Assembly (NCBI GenBank): GCA_025358295.1
Contig: JANYJY010000004.1
Coordinates: 1 to 64,000, forward strand
Reading direction: 5' to 3'
DNA length: 64,000 nucleotides
Source: Gammaproteobacteria bacterium
GTDB lineage: Bacteria > Pseudomonadota > Gammaproteobacteria > Steroidobacterales > Steroidobacteraceae
The notes under the pieces are model-generated. The model was not told where the DNA came from. It saw nothing but the letters and a program-made list of their open reading frames with translations, and made no database searches. Positions 18,297 to 27,478 of this stretch are shown here, piece by piece. The position numbers were made by a program, and so were the translations under genes. Every line of letters starts with the position of its first letter. The stretch's first letter is position 1.

Positions 18297-19322
18297 TTAC
18301 AAGTCCCAATGTGGATAATCGCGAAATGCTCGCAGGGCAATGTCGATCTTGGCGCGCGGCGCATCCAAATGCGTCACCAGGCGGGTGCGCGTTCGGACGG
18401 TAGCCAGAATGCCGCGCTCCTCCAGATGTTGGCTCAATTGTTCGGTTTGCGATTCGGGAATGTCCACATACAAAATATTCGTTTGCGGCGGCTCGGACTT
18501 CAACCCCAACTCGCGTAATCCGCGCGCAAGGTAATCGGCGTTCGCGTGGTCCTCCGCCAGCGGCCGCACATTGTGCTCCAAGGCGTAAATTCCGGCCGCG
18601 GCGAGCACGCCAGCCTGGCGCATGCCGCCGCCCAATGCCTTGCGCCAGCGCCGGGCCTCGTCGATCAAGTTGCGCGAACCGAGCAGTACGGAACCGGCGG
18701 GAGCGCCAAGCCCCTTCGAGAGGCACACGGACACCGAGTCGAATCCCGCCACTGCGGTGCGTTCATCGACGCCGAGTTTGACGATGGCATTGAATAGGCG
18801 CGCGCCGTCCAGATGGGTGCGAAGATTCTTCTCGTGCGCGAAGGCGGTGACCTGCCGCTGGTATTCCGGCGGCAATACACGGCCGCCGATGGTGTTCTCG
18901 AGGGCCAACAACCGGGTCGGCGCAAAATGAATGTCGTGCGGTTTGATGGCCTTGGCGATGCGACCGATCGAAATGCTGCCGTCGGGCTCGTTATCCAACG
19001 GCTGTGGCTGAATGCTGCCGAGAGTCGCGGCGCCGCCGCCCTCATAGCTGTAAGTATGTGCTTCTTGGCCCACCAAATATTCATCGCCGCGCCCGCAATG
19101 AGCCATCAAGGCTGCCAAATTGCTCTGCGTGCCGCTGGCAAAGAAAAGGGCGCGCTCGAAGCCAAAGCGCTCAGCGACGAACGCCTGCAGGCGATTGACC
19201 GTCGGGTCGTCGCCATAGACGTCGTCCCCCACGTCCGCGCCGGCCATTGCGGCCCGCATGCCCGGCGACGGCCGGGTTACCGTATCACTGCGTAAATCGA
19301 TGTCGTAGCGACTGACGTCCAA
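18297..19322 (-). CDS. ltaE: Low-specificity L-threonine aldolase
   Basis: A 341-residue PLP enzyme that cleaves L-threonine and allo-threonine to glycine and acetaldehyde. It begins YDIDLRSDTVTRPSPGMR, the canonical start of the family, contains GDDVYGDDPTVNRLQ, HLDGARLFNA and the PLP-lysine region SVCLSKGLGAPAGS. I chose TTG at 19322: GGAGAG sits 8 nt upstream and the codon lies just after the cupin stop; a start farther up would lie inside the cupin gene. Probably cotranscribed with the cupin. Confidence 0.9.
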   Translation of the reverse strand: MDVSRYDIDLRSDTVTRPSPGMRAAMAGADVGDDVYGDDPTVNRLQAFVAERFGFERALFFASGTQSNLAALMAHCGRGDEYLVGQEAHTYSYEGGGAATLGSIQPQPLDNEPDGSISIGRIAKAIKPHDIHFAPTRLLALENTIGGRVLPPEYQRQVTAFAHEKNLRTHLDGARLFNAIVKLGVDERTAVAGFDSVSVCLSKGLGAPAGSVLLGSRNLIDEARRWRKALGGGMRQAGVLAAAGIYALEHNVRPLAEDHANADYLARGLRELGLKSEPPQTNILYVDIPESQTEQLSQHLEERGILATVRTRTRLVTHLDAPRAKIDIALRAFRDYPHWDL

Positions 19323-19323
19323 A

Positions 19324-19812
19324 TCACTCTCCAGGATTGCGTGGCTTGGCGCCGGTATACGGCCGTCCATCCGCGTGTGCATATCCTCCGTGCCCCGCCA
19401 ACACCTTCAGATCGATATCCGGGTAAACCACTTCATCGCCCTCGATACGTCGCGAGCCCATCTCCAAATAGAGCGCGTCGTCGGCGCTGCGATTCTGGAG
19501 ATGATGACCATCTGCCACGCCCGCCTTGAATCCAGCGCAATCGCCGGCGCGAAGCACCTCTTCCCCGGCGTCGGTGACCAGAACAAGCTCGCCTTGAACC
19601 ACGTAAATGAATTCGTCCTCGGCGGAATGCCAGTGCCTCTGGCTCGACCAAGTACCCGGCGGAAGGCGCGTCAGATTGACGCCGAACTGCGTCAGGCCCG
19701 CCGCATTCCCCAGGCTGCGGCGCGATCTGTTCGCGCACGGAACATCGTAAGGCGCGGGGTAGCGTGACCCGGCAACCGTCTTGACTGCAGTCAAATCAAT
19801 TTTCTTTGGCAT
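19324..19812 (-). CDS. Cupin-domain protein
   Basis: A 162-residue protein with one cupin barrel (about 55-130). The conserved metal-ligand region reads QRHWHSAEDEFIYVVQGE (H-x-H then E), followed by DGHHLQNRS. ATG at 19812 has AGAGGAG upstream. The stop abuts the ltaE start. Cupins of this type are often small dioxygenases, isomerases or ligand sensors; nothing here fixes the reaction. Context suggests amino-acid or sugar metabolism. Confidence 0.85.
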   Translation of the reverse strand: MPKKIDLTAVKTVAGSRYPAPYDVPCANRSRRSLGNAAGLTQFGVNLTRLPPGTWSSQRHWHSAEDEFIYVVQGELVLVTDAGEEVLRAGDCAGFKAGVADGHHLQNRSADDALYLEMGSRRIEGDEVVYPDIDLKVLAGHGGYAHADGRPYTGAKPRNPGE

Positions 19813-19837
19813 TAGTACTCTCCTCTTTACGCGGCGG

Positions 19838-20881
19838 TCAGCGCCGCGACGGACGCGCGGTGGAATTGCGAACCACCAATTCATGGTCGAGCAGGTGTCT
19901 GGGAACGGGCTCAGGCCAGCCATTGCGTTTCGGCTCGAATTGAATGATCAAATCAGCCGCGATTCTTGCCATCGCCGCGACCGGCTGACGCACCGTCGTC
20001 AACTCCGGCCAAATCATGCTCGCCACGGGTGCATCGTCGAATCCGGCGACCGACAGTTGCCCCGGAAGATCTAGCCCGAATTTGCGGGCCATCGACACCA
20101 CGGCCGCGGCCATATCGTCGTTGCTGGCAAAAATGGCGGTCGGCGGCAAAGACGCGCGCAGCATGCGTTCCGCGCACAGCAAGCCGTCGCCGAATGCGAA
20201 ATTGCCGGTTTGTACCAAATCGGGGTCCACCGGAATTTGGTGAGCACGCATTTCCTCGACGAATCCCAGATAGCGCTGTTCGGTGGCGCCATGTTCCGGC
20301 CTGCCTAGAATGAAGCCGATTCGGCGATGCCCGAGATTCACCAGATGCGCCGTCACCTGCCGCGCCGCCACGTAGTCGTCTATTCCGATCGAGGGCGTGG
20401 TGTTCAGATGATGCTTCGGAGCAATTCGAACCATGGGGATCGAGGCTTCATGAAGCTTGTTCAATACGACGGGATGATCGCTCAAGGGAGGCAGCAGGAT
20501 CACCCCTTCCAGGCGCAATTGCCCCAATAAGGTATCGATCCGTTTATCTATCCCCGGACTGTCCACGTCCCAGGGTTCGACCATCAAGTGCAAATTTGAC
20601 TCGCGGCAGCGCTCAACCGCTCCTGCCTGGAACTCGCTCAGATAATCGCCGGGCTTCTCGCAAAACAGGCCGATGAGAAAGGAACGATTGCTGGCCAAGC
20701 CTCGCGCATTGAGATTCGGCCGATAATTGAGCGTTTCGATGGCCTCCAGAATCCGCGCCCGCGTGTCGGAACGCACCCGTGGCTCATTGTTGATGACCCG
20801 CGATACAGTCTTGGGCGAGACTTTCGCGAGATCTGCAACTTCTTGAATCGTGACAGATGCCGGACTTAAGTTGATGGCCAA
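19838..20881 (-). CDS. LacI-family transcriptional regulator
   Basis: A 347-residue repressor: N-terminal LacI HTH (VTIQEVADLAKVSPKTVSRV, about 10-29) with hinge helix, then a periplasmic-binding-protein-like ligand domain with DRP-like motifs (FASNDDMAAA, VAGFDDAPVASMIWPELTTV). It lies downstream of the GH3 glucosidase on the same strand and close to the sugar symporter, so it probably controls the use of a beta-glucoside. Effector unknown. Confidence 0.93.
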   Translation of the reverse strand: MAINLSPASVTIQEVADLAKVSPKTVSRVINNEPRVRSDTRARILEAIETLNYRPNLNARGLASNRSFLIGLFCEKPGDYLSEFQAGAVERCRESNLHLMVEPWDVDSPGIDKRIDTLLGQLRLEGVILLPPLSDHPVVLNKLHEASIPMVRIAPKHHLNTTPSIGIDDYVAARQVTAHLVNLGHRRIGFILGRPEHGATEQRYLGFVEEMRAHQIPVDPDLVQTGNFAFGDGLLCAERMLRASLPPTAIFASNDDMAAAVVSMARKFGLDLPGQLSVAGFDDAPVASMIWPELTTVRQPVAAMARIAADLIIQFEPKRNGWPEPVPRHLLDHELVVRNSTARPSRR

Positions 20882-20944
20882 TGGAGCAACCTCGCGAGTG
20901 TGCGCCTAGTTTAGCGACTCGTTCGTATCCGCGCCCCAAAAGCC

Positions 20945-23479
20945 TCAGATTGTTTCTGGGCAGCGCTCAGCGGTTCCTGCGGCCTTTGGCAATAGACTCA
21001 CGCTAGCGATGGTCAACCCGAAGCGCCCGCCGGTCTCTATCGCGAACGGCACTTCAACCTCTCTCAGGTCCGCAGCCGAGGCCGCAAAGCAGGACAGCGG
21101 GATGGACAAGGTTCGCCAGGACCCCGGCGTTGCGCTCTTGAAGGCTGTGGTCACGTTGAGCATGGCGCCGCCCTGAGTTCCGCAGAGTGGCTCGGTGCAG
21201 CGCATGCCGACGCTGACCTTATCTTCGGGAGCTTGATCGACGCGATAATGCACTTCGACGCGCATCCCCTGCCCAAGCTTCTCCCTAAAATCGCTCGCGC
21301 GCCCTGAAATCATGAATAGACCGCTGCCCTTGCCCGTCCAAACCACCGAATTGCCCACGGGATCCGACACCGTCGCGACGGCTCCCTGCGGACTTTCCTG
21401 CCGCTGAGTCGTCTGATGGACCTGGATGCCGTTATCCGCGACAAAAATTGACCACGGCGCCGTCACGTGGCCCGCGCGAAATAGGCTTCCCCGCGGGACG
21501 ATCGAACGGGGTGCGATGCCTGGATCCTCCGGCAGCAGCGTCGATGCGATACTGCTGCGATAGTCGAGACCCGATCCGCGCGGAAACTGCGCTCCGGATA
21601 CATTTCCGGCGGCATCGAAGCGTACCGGCATGGCTCGCTGTGGCCACGAGAATGCCAGGCGGCCTGTGAAATCGAATGTCGCCCGGCCTTGCTTGCTGAA
21701 CAAGAGATCGGCAACGCCCTCGCCCTCGCTTCCCGGCAGCCAAGCCAAAACAAAGGCATCGGCCGCATTGATCTCCGGATTGACCCACATGGGCCGGCCC
21801 GACAAGAACACAGCCACGGTTGGGATGCCCTGGGCATGCAATCGCCGCAGCAGCGCGAGATCGTGCTTGTCGTTCGGCGAGAACTCAAGATTTTCCCGGT
21901 CGCCCTCAAATTCCGCGTAGGGAGCTTCACCGAAGACGACAATGGCGGCCGCGGGCTTTTTCGCGAATCGGCCATCCTTGCTCAATGCCGCCGATCCGCC
22001 GGCCGCCTCAACCGCCGCCTTGATGCCCGCGAAAATGGAAGTCCCACCGGGGAAGTCCGCGTTGCTGTTGTGATCGCCCTGCCAATTGACGGTCCAGCCG
22101 CCCGATTGGGTACCGATGGAGTCAGCGGCATTGCCCGCGACTCCTATGCTCGCGTGCGGATTCAGCGGCAGGATGCCGTGCTCGTTCTTGAGCAGGACGA
22201 GGGACTTGCGCACGGCTTCGCGCGCCAAAGAACGATGGTCCGCGCTGCCGAGGATGGTGAAATTGCCTGCGTCGGCGCGTTGCTTCGGCGCCGCCCGTGT
22301 GAACAAACCCGCCGCGGCTTTGACGCGCAGTATTCGCCGCACGGCATCATCGATACGGGATTGAGGAATTTCACCGGACCGCACCTGCACCACAGTGTTT
22401 TTATAAACTGCCCGCCAACTATCCGGCGCCATCAGCATATCGACACCGGCGAGAATTGCCGCCGCACACCGATCTTTCGTGCAGCCCGGAATCTGTTCGT
22501 GTGCGTTCCAGTCCCCGACCACGAATCCTTGGAAACCGAGCCTACCTTTCAATATGTCCGTCAAGAGGTAGTGATTGGCATGCATTTTCACGCCGTTCCA
22601 GCTGTTATAGGAGGCCATGACTATCATGGCGCCCGCCTTGATCGCGGCGGGGTATCCCGCGCCATGCACCGCGCTCAGTTCGGCTTCTGACACGACGGAG
22701 TTGCCTTGATCTCGGCCGTCAAGCGTGCTGCCGTCGCCGAGAAAGTGCTTGACCGACGATAGCGTGTGTCCCGGCGCCATGAATTGCTTCGTGCCGCGCT
22801 CGCCTTGAAGCCCGGTCACCATTGCCGCGGCATATGCGGCGACCAACTCCGGCGATTCCGAATAGCTCTCGTAGGATCGACCCCAGCGCACATCGCGTGC
22901 GACGGCGACCGTCGGTGCAAAGGTCCAATCGATGCCGGTGGCGGCCACTTCCGCCGCGGTTGCCTGACCGATTCGGCCGACCAACTCCGGATCGTGCGCG
23001 GCCCCCAGCGCTACATTATGTGGAAAGACAGTGGCACCTACGATCTTCGCATGCCCGTGCACTGCGTCGATGCCGAAAAGAATCGGTATCGCGGGATGCG
23101 CGGCATTGGTCGCCGACAACGAGGCTCGATAGAACTCGTCAGTCAGATTCAGCCAAGCCTGCGGTGCGGCGCGCACGTTAGCGCCGGGAGCGGAACCGCC
23201 TCCGGCAAGTATTGAACCCAGCTTATAGGTGCGCAGTTCCGCCGGCGAGATCGAGGCGATATCGGCCTGGATCATCTGGCCGACCTTATCCTCCAAGCTC
23301 ATGTGCGACAACAGATCCTGCACGAACGCTTCGGCTGCGGCGTCCATCGGTACGGGGGCGACAGCAGGCCATAGCTCAGGATGTACACTGCTGCCGGGAG
23401 CGGGCGCCGACGACGATGTCGCGGCGGCACCCAATAAAAAGAGCGCGGCAACGGCTGTTAAGGCAGGGCGCGACGACAC
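20945..23479 (-). CDS. Secreted glycoside hydrolase family 3 beta-glucosidase
   Basis: An 844-residue GH3 exo-hydrolase releasing glucose from beta-linked oligosaccharides. GTG start at 23479 with AAGGAG 7 nt before; signal peptide (ALTAVAALFLLGAAATSSS). GH3 N-domain about 55-370 with KHFLGDG (244-250) and nucleophile Asp323 in FVVGDWNAH; GH3 C-domain about 420-640; then a C-terminal Exop-like beta-sandwich (about 680-830) as in ExoP-type 1,3/1,4-beta-glucosidases. Periplasmic or exported. Divergent from the symporter with an AT-rich promoter region (23540-23640). Confidence 0.93.
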   Translation of the reverse strand: MSSRPALTAVAALFLLGAAATSSSAPAPGSSVHPELWPAVAPVPMDAAAEAFVQDLLSHMSLEDKVGQMIQADIASISPAELRTYKLGSILAGGGSAPGANVRAAPQAWLNLTDEFYRASLSATNAAHPAIPILFGIDAVHGHAKIVGATVFPHNVALGAAHDPELVGRIGQATAAEVAATGIDWTFAPTVAVARDVRWGRSYESYSESPELVAAYAAAMVTGLQGERGTKQFMAPGHTLSSVKHFLGDGSTLDGRDQGNSVVSEAELSAVHGAGYPAAIKAGAMIVMASYNSWNGVKMHANHYLLTDILKGRLGFQGFVVGDWNAHEQIPGCTKDRCAAAILAGVDMLMAPDSWRAVYKNTVVQVRSGEIPQSRIDDAVRRILRVKAAAGLFTRAAPKQRADAGNFTILGSADHRSLAREAVRKSLVLLKNEHGILPLNPHASIGVAGNAADSIGTQSGGWTVNWQGDHNSNADFPGGTSIFAGIKAAVEAAGGSAALSKDGRFAKKPAAAIVVFGEAPYAEFEGDRENLEFSPNDKHDLALLRRLHAQGIPTVAVFLSGRPMWVNPEINAADAFVLAWLPGSEGEGVADLLFSKQGRATFDFTGRLAFSWPQRAMPVRFDAAGNVSGAQFPRGSGLDYRSSIASTLLPEDPGIAPRSIVPRGSLFRAGHVTAPWSIFVADNGIQVHQTTQRQESPQGAVATVSDPVGNSVVWTGKGSGLFMISGRASDFREKLGQGMRVEVHYRVDQAPEDKVSVGMRCTEPLCGTQGGAMLNVTTAFKSATPGSWRTLSIPLSCFAASAADLREVEVPFAIETGGRFGLTIASVSLLPKAAGTAERCPETI

Positions 23480-23671
23480 TGAATTCTCCTTGAGCTCGAC
23501 ACACGGGGACTGGGTCGCCAATGAGCACGGCGTCGGCTCACAAAGCTAACCTCTAGAGACAGAAATAGTTTATAACTGCATGTAATATTTATGGTTTTAT
23601 ACATTCTGACGCAGCTTATAGCATCGCGACAAAGCCCCCCACGAGCGGAGTTTACAGGAATAAAGGGAATA

Positions 23672-23731
23672 ATGTCAGCGCTGTCAAATGATCGTGGCAC
23701 CCCCGTGTCGAGCCCCGCTCATGCCGACTAG
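23672..23731 (+). CDS. Possible 19-residue leader peptide before symporter
   Basis: An ATG at 23672 with a good site (AAAGGGAA) opens a 19-codon frame ending at TAG 23729-23731, overlapping the likely symporter start at 23721. The symporter itself has no ribosome-binding site, so the leader could couple its translation. No amino-acid run suggests attenuation. Weak evidence. Confidence 0.3.
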   Translation: MSALSNDRGTPVSSPAHAD

Positions 23732-25319
23732 CTCCGCCTCTCTCGGCCTGCTGGGGCTGCTCGATTGGGGAGTGGTGGCTGCGTATGCCGGTGGGCTCAT
23801 CCTCCTGGGACTTCTGGTGTCGCGGCGTCGAATTGCACCGGTGGATTATTTTCTGGCATCGCGCGCAACCACCTGGCCCGTGATCGGTTTGGCGTTGCTC
23901 GCGTCGAATATGTCCTCGACGGCCTTGGTCGGCTTGGCCGGCGGCGCGTATTCCATGGGAATCTCGGTCTACGACTATGAGTGGTCTGCAATCGTCATTC
24001 TGGTGTTCTTCTGCCTGTTCCTGTTGCCGTCCATAATTCGCAGCCAGACGTACACGATGCCGGAGTTCCTCGAACGCCGTTACGACCGACGAGCCCGCCT
24101 GCACTTCGCCATGCTCACCTTGTTTCTCAACATCTTCGTTGATTCCGCCGGCGTGCTGTATAGCGGCTCGCTGGTCTGTCAGCTGCTGTTCCCCGGATGG
24201 CCCTTGTGGCTGATCGTAGCGGTCCTGGCGGGCACGGCCGGCATATACACCACTCTGGGCGGTCTGCGGGCCGTCATCTATACCGAAGCAGTCCAGGCCG
24301 TGGTGCTCATGGTGGGAGCGCTCATGATATCGATCGGTGCCTTCAGCCGCGCCGGCGGCTGGCATGTCGTGATGCACGGCGTCGATCCGGCGGCGCTATC
24401 GCTGATCCGGCCGATGGGCGACCGCGGCGTTCCGTGGCCCGGATTGTTGCTGGGAATTCCTCTTTTGGGATTCTATTACTGGTGCACGAATCAATCGATC
24501 GTGCAGCGTTTGCTATCGGCCAAGAACCTCGATCATGCGCGCTGGGGCGCGCTGTTTGCCGGGCTGCTGAAACTGCCGGTGCTGTTCTTGATCGTATTAC
24601 CGGGGACCTGCGCCCTGCTGCTGTATCCGAGGCTGCCGCGGGCCGATCTGGTGTATCCGAATTTAATTCTGCATTTATTGCCGACCGGCCTCGTCGGTCT
24701 CGTGGTTGCGGGATTCGTCGCGGCGACGATGGTGTCGATTGCCTCCATGCTCAATTCCGCGTCGACCCTCATCACCATGGACGTCATCAAGCAGATCAAG
24801 CCCGGACTGTCGGACTCCCAAGTGGTACGAGTCGGCCGCTCGTGCACCGTCGGTCTATTGTTGATTGCGGTCGCATGGGCGCCGCAACTGCAGCTATTTC
24901 CGTCGTTGTGGCAGTACTTACAGGCCGTATTGGCCTATGCAGTACCTCCGGTGGTGGCGCTGTTCTTGGTGGGGATGTTCTGGCGCGGAGCCAGTCCCGA
25001 CGGCGCCGCCGCGACCATGATATTGGGCTCGGTATGCGGCTTCGCATTGTTCGTGATCAATGTCGTGCTTCGCTGGACGAATTTTCACTTTCTATATGCA
25101 GCCCCCCTGCTCACGGCGCTGGATGTCGCTATCCTGATCGGCGTCAGTATGCTGAGGCCTGCGAAACTTCAGCCGGATCACCCGGTTACCATGTGGCAGT
25201 TCGATTTTAGCCCGGCCGAGCGGCTGCGATTGAAGCTCCTGCCCGTATGGCAGGACTATCGAGTTCAGGCAGCGGCATTGCTAACATTGACGGCAGCGGT
25301 CGTGATTGCCTTTCGCTGA
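23721..25319 (+). CDS. Sodium:solute symporter (SSS/SGLT family)
   Basis: A 532-residue inner-membrane carrier with about 14 membrane helices. SSS features: SNMSSTALVGLAGGAYSMG in helix 2-3, TLGGLRAVIYTEAVQAVVLM and a C-terminal MFWRGASPDGAAATMILG. Resembles SglT-like sugar carriers. Start at 23721 or at 23688 (11 residues longer). Divergent from the GH3 glucosidase, so probably imports the released sugar with Na+. Followed 21 bp later by the nitronate monooxygenase gene. Confidence 0.9.
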   Translation: MPTSSASLGLLGLLDWGVVAAYAGGLILLGLLVSRRRIAPVDYFLASRATTWPVIGLALLASNMSSTALVGLAGGAYSMGISVYDYEWSAIVILVFFCLFLLPSIIRSQTYTMPEFLERRYDRRARLHFAMLTLFLNIFVDSAGVLYSGSLVCQLLFPGWPLWLIVAVLAGTAGIYTTLGGLRAVIYTEAVQAVVLMVGALMISIGAFSRAGGWHVVMHGVDPAALSLIRPMGDRGVPWPGLLLGIPLLGFYYWCTNQSIVQRLLSAKNLDHARWGALFAGLLKLPVLFLIVLPGTCALLLYPRLPRADLVYPNLILHLLPTGLVGLVVAGFVAATMVSIASMLNSASTLITMDVIKQIKPGLSDSQVVRVGRSCTVGLLLIAVAWAPQLQLFPSLWQYLQAVLAYAVPPVVALFLVGMFWRGASPDGAAATMILGSVCGFALFVINVVLRWTNFHFLYAAPLLTALDVAILIGVSMLRPAKLQPDHPVTMWQFDFSPAERLRLKLLPVWQDYRVQAAALLTLTAAVVIAFR

Positions 25320-25340
25320 CCGATCAGGAGGATCTCGAGC

Positions 25341-26438
25341 ATGTGGTCCGATAGGCGCGTCATTGATTTGTTCGGTATCGAAGTACCGATTGTTCAAGCG
25401 CCCATGGCGGGACCCGGTACGCCGGAATTGGCGATAGCCGTCAGCGACGCCGGCGGTTTGGGTTCACTGCCCTGCGCCCAGCTAAGTGTGCCGCAGGCTC
25501 GCACGGCGCTCGATCTGATCGCAGATCGGACGTCGCAGCCGCTCAATGTCAATTTCTTCTGCCATTCCCCAGCTGCGGCTGACGCGGCACGCGATGCGGC
25601 CTGGCGTGCGCGTCTGGCGCCCTACTATATTGAACTGGGGTTGGACCCGCAGTTGCAGCTACCCGCCGCGGTGCGGCGGCCCTTCGACGGCGCCTTTTGC
25701 GAATTGATCGAGGAGTATCGACCCAAGGTGGTGAGTTTTCATTTTGGACTCCCGGCGCCGGAACTCATGGCGAGAGTCAAAGGGGCCGGAGCAAAAGTAA
25801 TATCCTCCGCGACCACGGTCGCAGAGGCGCGCTGGCTTGAGGACCGCGGCTGTGACGCCATCATCGCCATGGGACTGGAGGCGGGCGGTCACCGCGGCAG
25901 CTTTTTGACCCAGGACATGTCGCGACAGGTCGGAACCTTCGCTCTCGTGCCGCAAGTGGTCGACGCGGTGACGGTTCCCGTCATCGCGGCCGGCGGCATC
26001 GCGGACGCGCGCGGCATCGTCGCCGCCTTAGCGTTGGGCGCGGCGGCCGTACAGATCGGAACCGCCTATCTTTTCTGTCCCGAAGTCAGCCTGCCAGGAG
26101 CGCATCGAGAGGCTCTCGAGCGTGCCGGGGATGACGACACCATGATCACCAATGTATTCACCGGCCGGCCGGCGCGCGGCATCATCAATCGCTTGATGCG
26201 TGAACAGGGGCCCATCTCTGCCTACGCACCGGAGTTTCCCCTGGCCGCGGCGGCGCTGGCTCCTCTCCGAGCGGCATCGGAAGCAGCCGGCTCGGGCGAA
26301 TTCAGCAATCTATGGTCGGGGCAGGCGGCACGGTTGGCCGAACGGTCGATAGCCGCCGGTGAACTCACCCGGCGGCTTGCGCAGGAGGCGCAGCGGAGGC
26401 TTTCGCACCTGACCGTTTCGGCTTCCCCGGGCGATTAG
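25341..26438 (+). CDS. Nitronate monooxygenase (2-nitropropane dioxygenase family)
   Basis: A 365-residue FMN-dependent TIM-barrel enzyme that oxidises nitronates (such as propionate-3-nitronate) to aldehydes and nitrite. Opens with FGIEVPIVQAPMAG, has the FMN-phosphate site VIAAGGIADARGI and the catalytic His in MGLEAGGHRG. AGGAGG precedes ATG. Gap to the symporter is short, so they may be cotranscribed, though a metabolic link is not obvious; protection from plant or fungal nitro toxins would fit a plant-polysaccharide user (inference). Confidence 0.9.
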   Translation: MWSDRRVIDLFGIEVPIVQAPMAGPGTPELAIAVSDAGGLGSLPCAQLSVPQARTALDLIADRTSQPLNVNFFCHSPAAADAARDAAWRARLAPYYIELGLDPQLQLPAAVRRPFDGAFCELIEEYRPKVVSFHFGLPAPELMARVKGAGAKVISSATTVAEARWLEDRGCDAIIAMGLEAGGHRGSFLTQDMSRQVGTFALVPQVVDAVTVPVIAAGGIADARGIVAALALGAAAVQIGTAYLFCPEVSLPGAHREALERAGDDDTMITNVFTGRPARGIINRLMREQGPISAYAPEFPLAAAALAPLRAASEAAGSGEFSNLWSGQAARLAERSIAAGELTRRLAQEAQRRLSHLTVSASPGD

Positions 26439-26529
26439 ACATAATGCAATCATTGTAAGATTTAAGATTAACGAGGTCGAGCCGAAAACCCTTACATAAG
26501 GGGCGCACGCCCCATAGAGGGATGTACGA

Positions 26530-27456
26530 ATGCCCAGTGGCTCCAGTGCGCCGACCTATCGGTCCGGCGACAGTTCGGTTCAGGCGACAAGCACGATGGC
26601 GGCTGCGGAAACTCGGGGAACTGCGCTCGATTTCCTCCGTCATCTGGCGATGGAGGTATCAAACGGTACAGTGGACCTGCCGTGCTTTCCCGACGTCGTC
26701 CTGCGTATTCGCCATGCCCTGGCCGATCCGCGCACGACTCTCGATAAGACAGTGGCCATCGTCGGCAATGAGCCGCGCCTGGCCGCGCGTCTGCTGCAAA
26801 CGGCCAATTCGGCAGCGTTCAATACGTCGGGCAAGCCGCTCACGGATTTGCGTTCCGCCATCACCCGCCTCGGTCAGCAGCTCGTGCAAAGCGCCGCAAT
26901 GGCGTTTGCCGTGCGGCAAATGAAAAATGCAGAATCCTTGCGCGCAATCGCAAAGCCCCTGGGCGAGTTGTGGAAAGACTGCATATCAGTCGCATCGGTC
27001 AGCCAGGCGCTGGCGAGGCGGACCAAGGTCAGTCCCGACGAGGCATTCCTGACGGGCTTGCTGCACGGAATTGGACGGCTGTACATCCTGGTGCGCACCG
27101 CAGACAACGCGGCTGAGTTCAGCAGCGATCCAGTCTTCATCGAATTGGTGGCCGACTGGCACGGATCCATCGGTAAAGCCGTTCTGGAAAACTGGGGCTT
27201 TGCGGAGGAAATGTGCAATGCCGTCGGCGATCAAGACGACTACGAACGTCGTTGGGTTCATGACAGCGAGCTGTCGGACGTACTAACCGCGAGCGTCGCG
27301 CTCGCTGCCACATTGCGAAATCCGTCCGCCGGACCCGTCGCAATCGACCAAATCACGGCATTTCACCACATCGGCCTGACCGTGGCGGATTGCGCACTTA
27401 TATTGGCCAACGCCAAGATACATATGAGCTCGCTCCACGATGCGCTGGGCGCCTGA
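26530..27456 (+). CDS. HDOD-domain signalling protein
   Basis: A 308-residue protein dominated by an HDOD domain (about 40-250): LPCFPDVVLRIRHALADPRTT, then ARLLQTANSAAFN and LTGLLHGIGRLY. HDOD proteins are non-catalytic relatives of HD phosphohydrolases, without the full metal-binding HD set, and act in stress, cell-cycle or motility regulation. Start chosen at ATG 26530; a small hairpin GGGGC-GCAC-GCCCC (26500-26513) sits just upstream and could affect initiation. Stands alone, convergent with the Cys-rich gene. Confidence 0.88.
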   Translation: MPSGSSAPTYRSGDSSVQATSTMAAAETRGTALDFLRHLAMEVSNGTVDLPCFPDVVLRIRHALADPRTTLDKTVAIVGNEPRLAARLLQTANSAAFNTSGKPLTDLRSAITRLGQQLVQSAAMAFAVRQMKNAESLRAIAKPLGELWKDCISVASVSQALARRTKVSPDEAFLTGLLHGIGRLYILVRTADNAAEFSSDPVFIELVADWHGSIGKAVLENWGFAEEMCNAVGDQDDYERRWVHDSELSDVLTASVALAATLRNPSAGPVAIDQITAFHHIGLTVADCALILANAKIHMSSLHDALGA

Positions 27457-27478
27457 CGGCGTCGAACCGCAAGCAGAA

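Noticed and set aside
21689-22690. 333-codon frame opposite the GH3 gene
   Set aside because: Antisense to a gene whose catalytic motifs are intact; no start signal.
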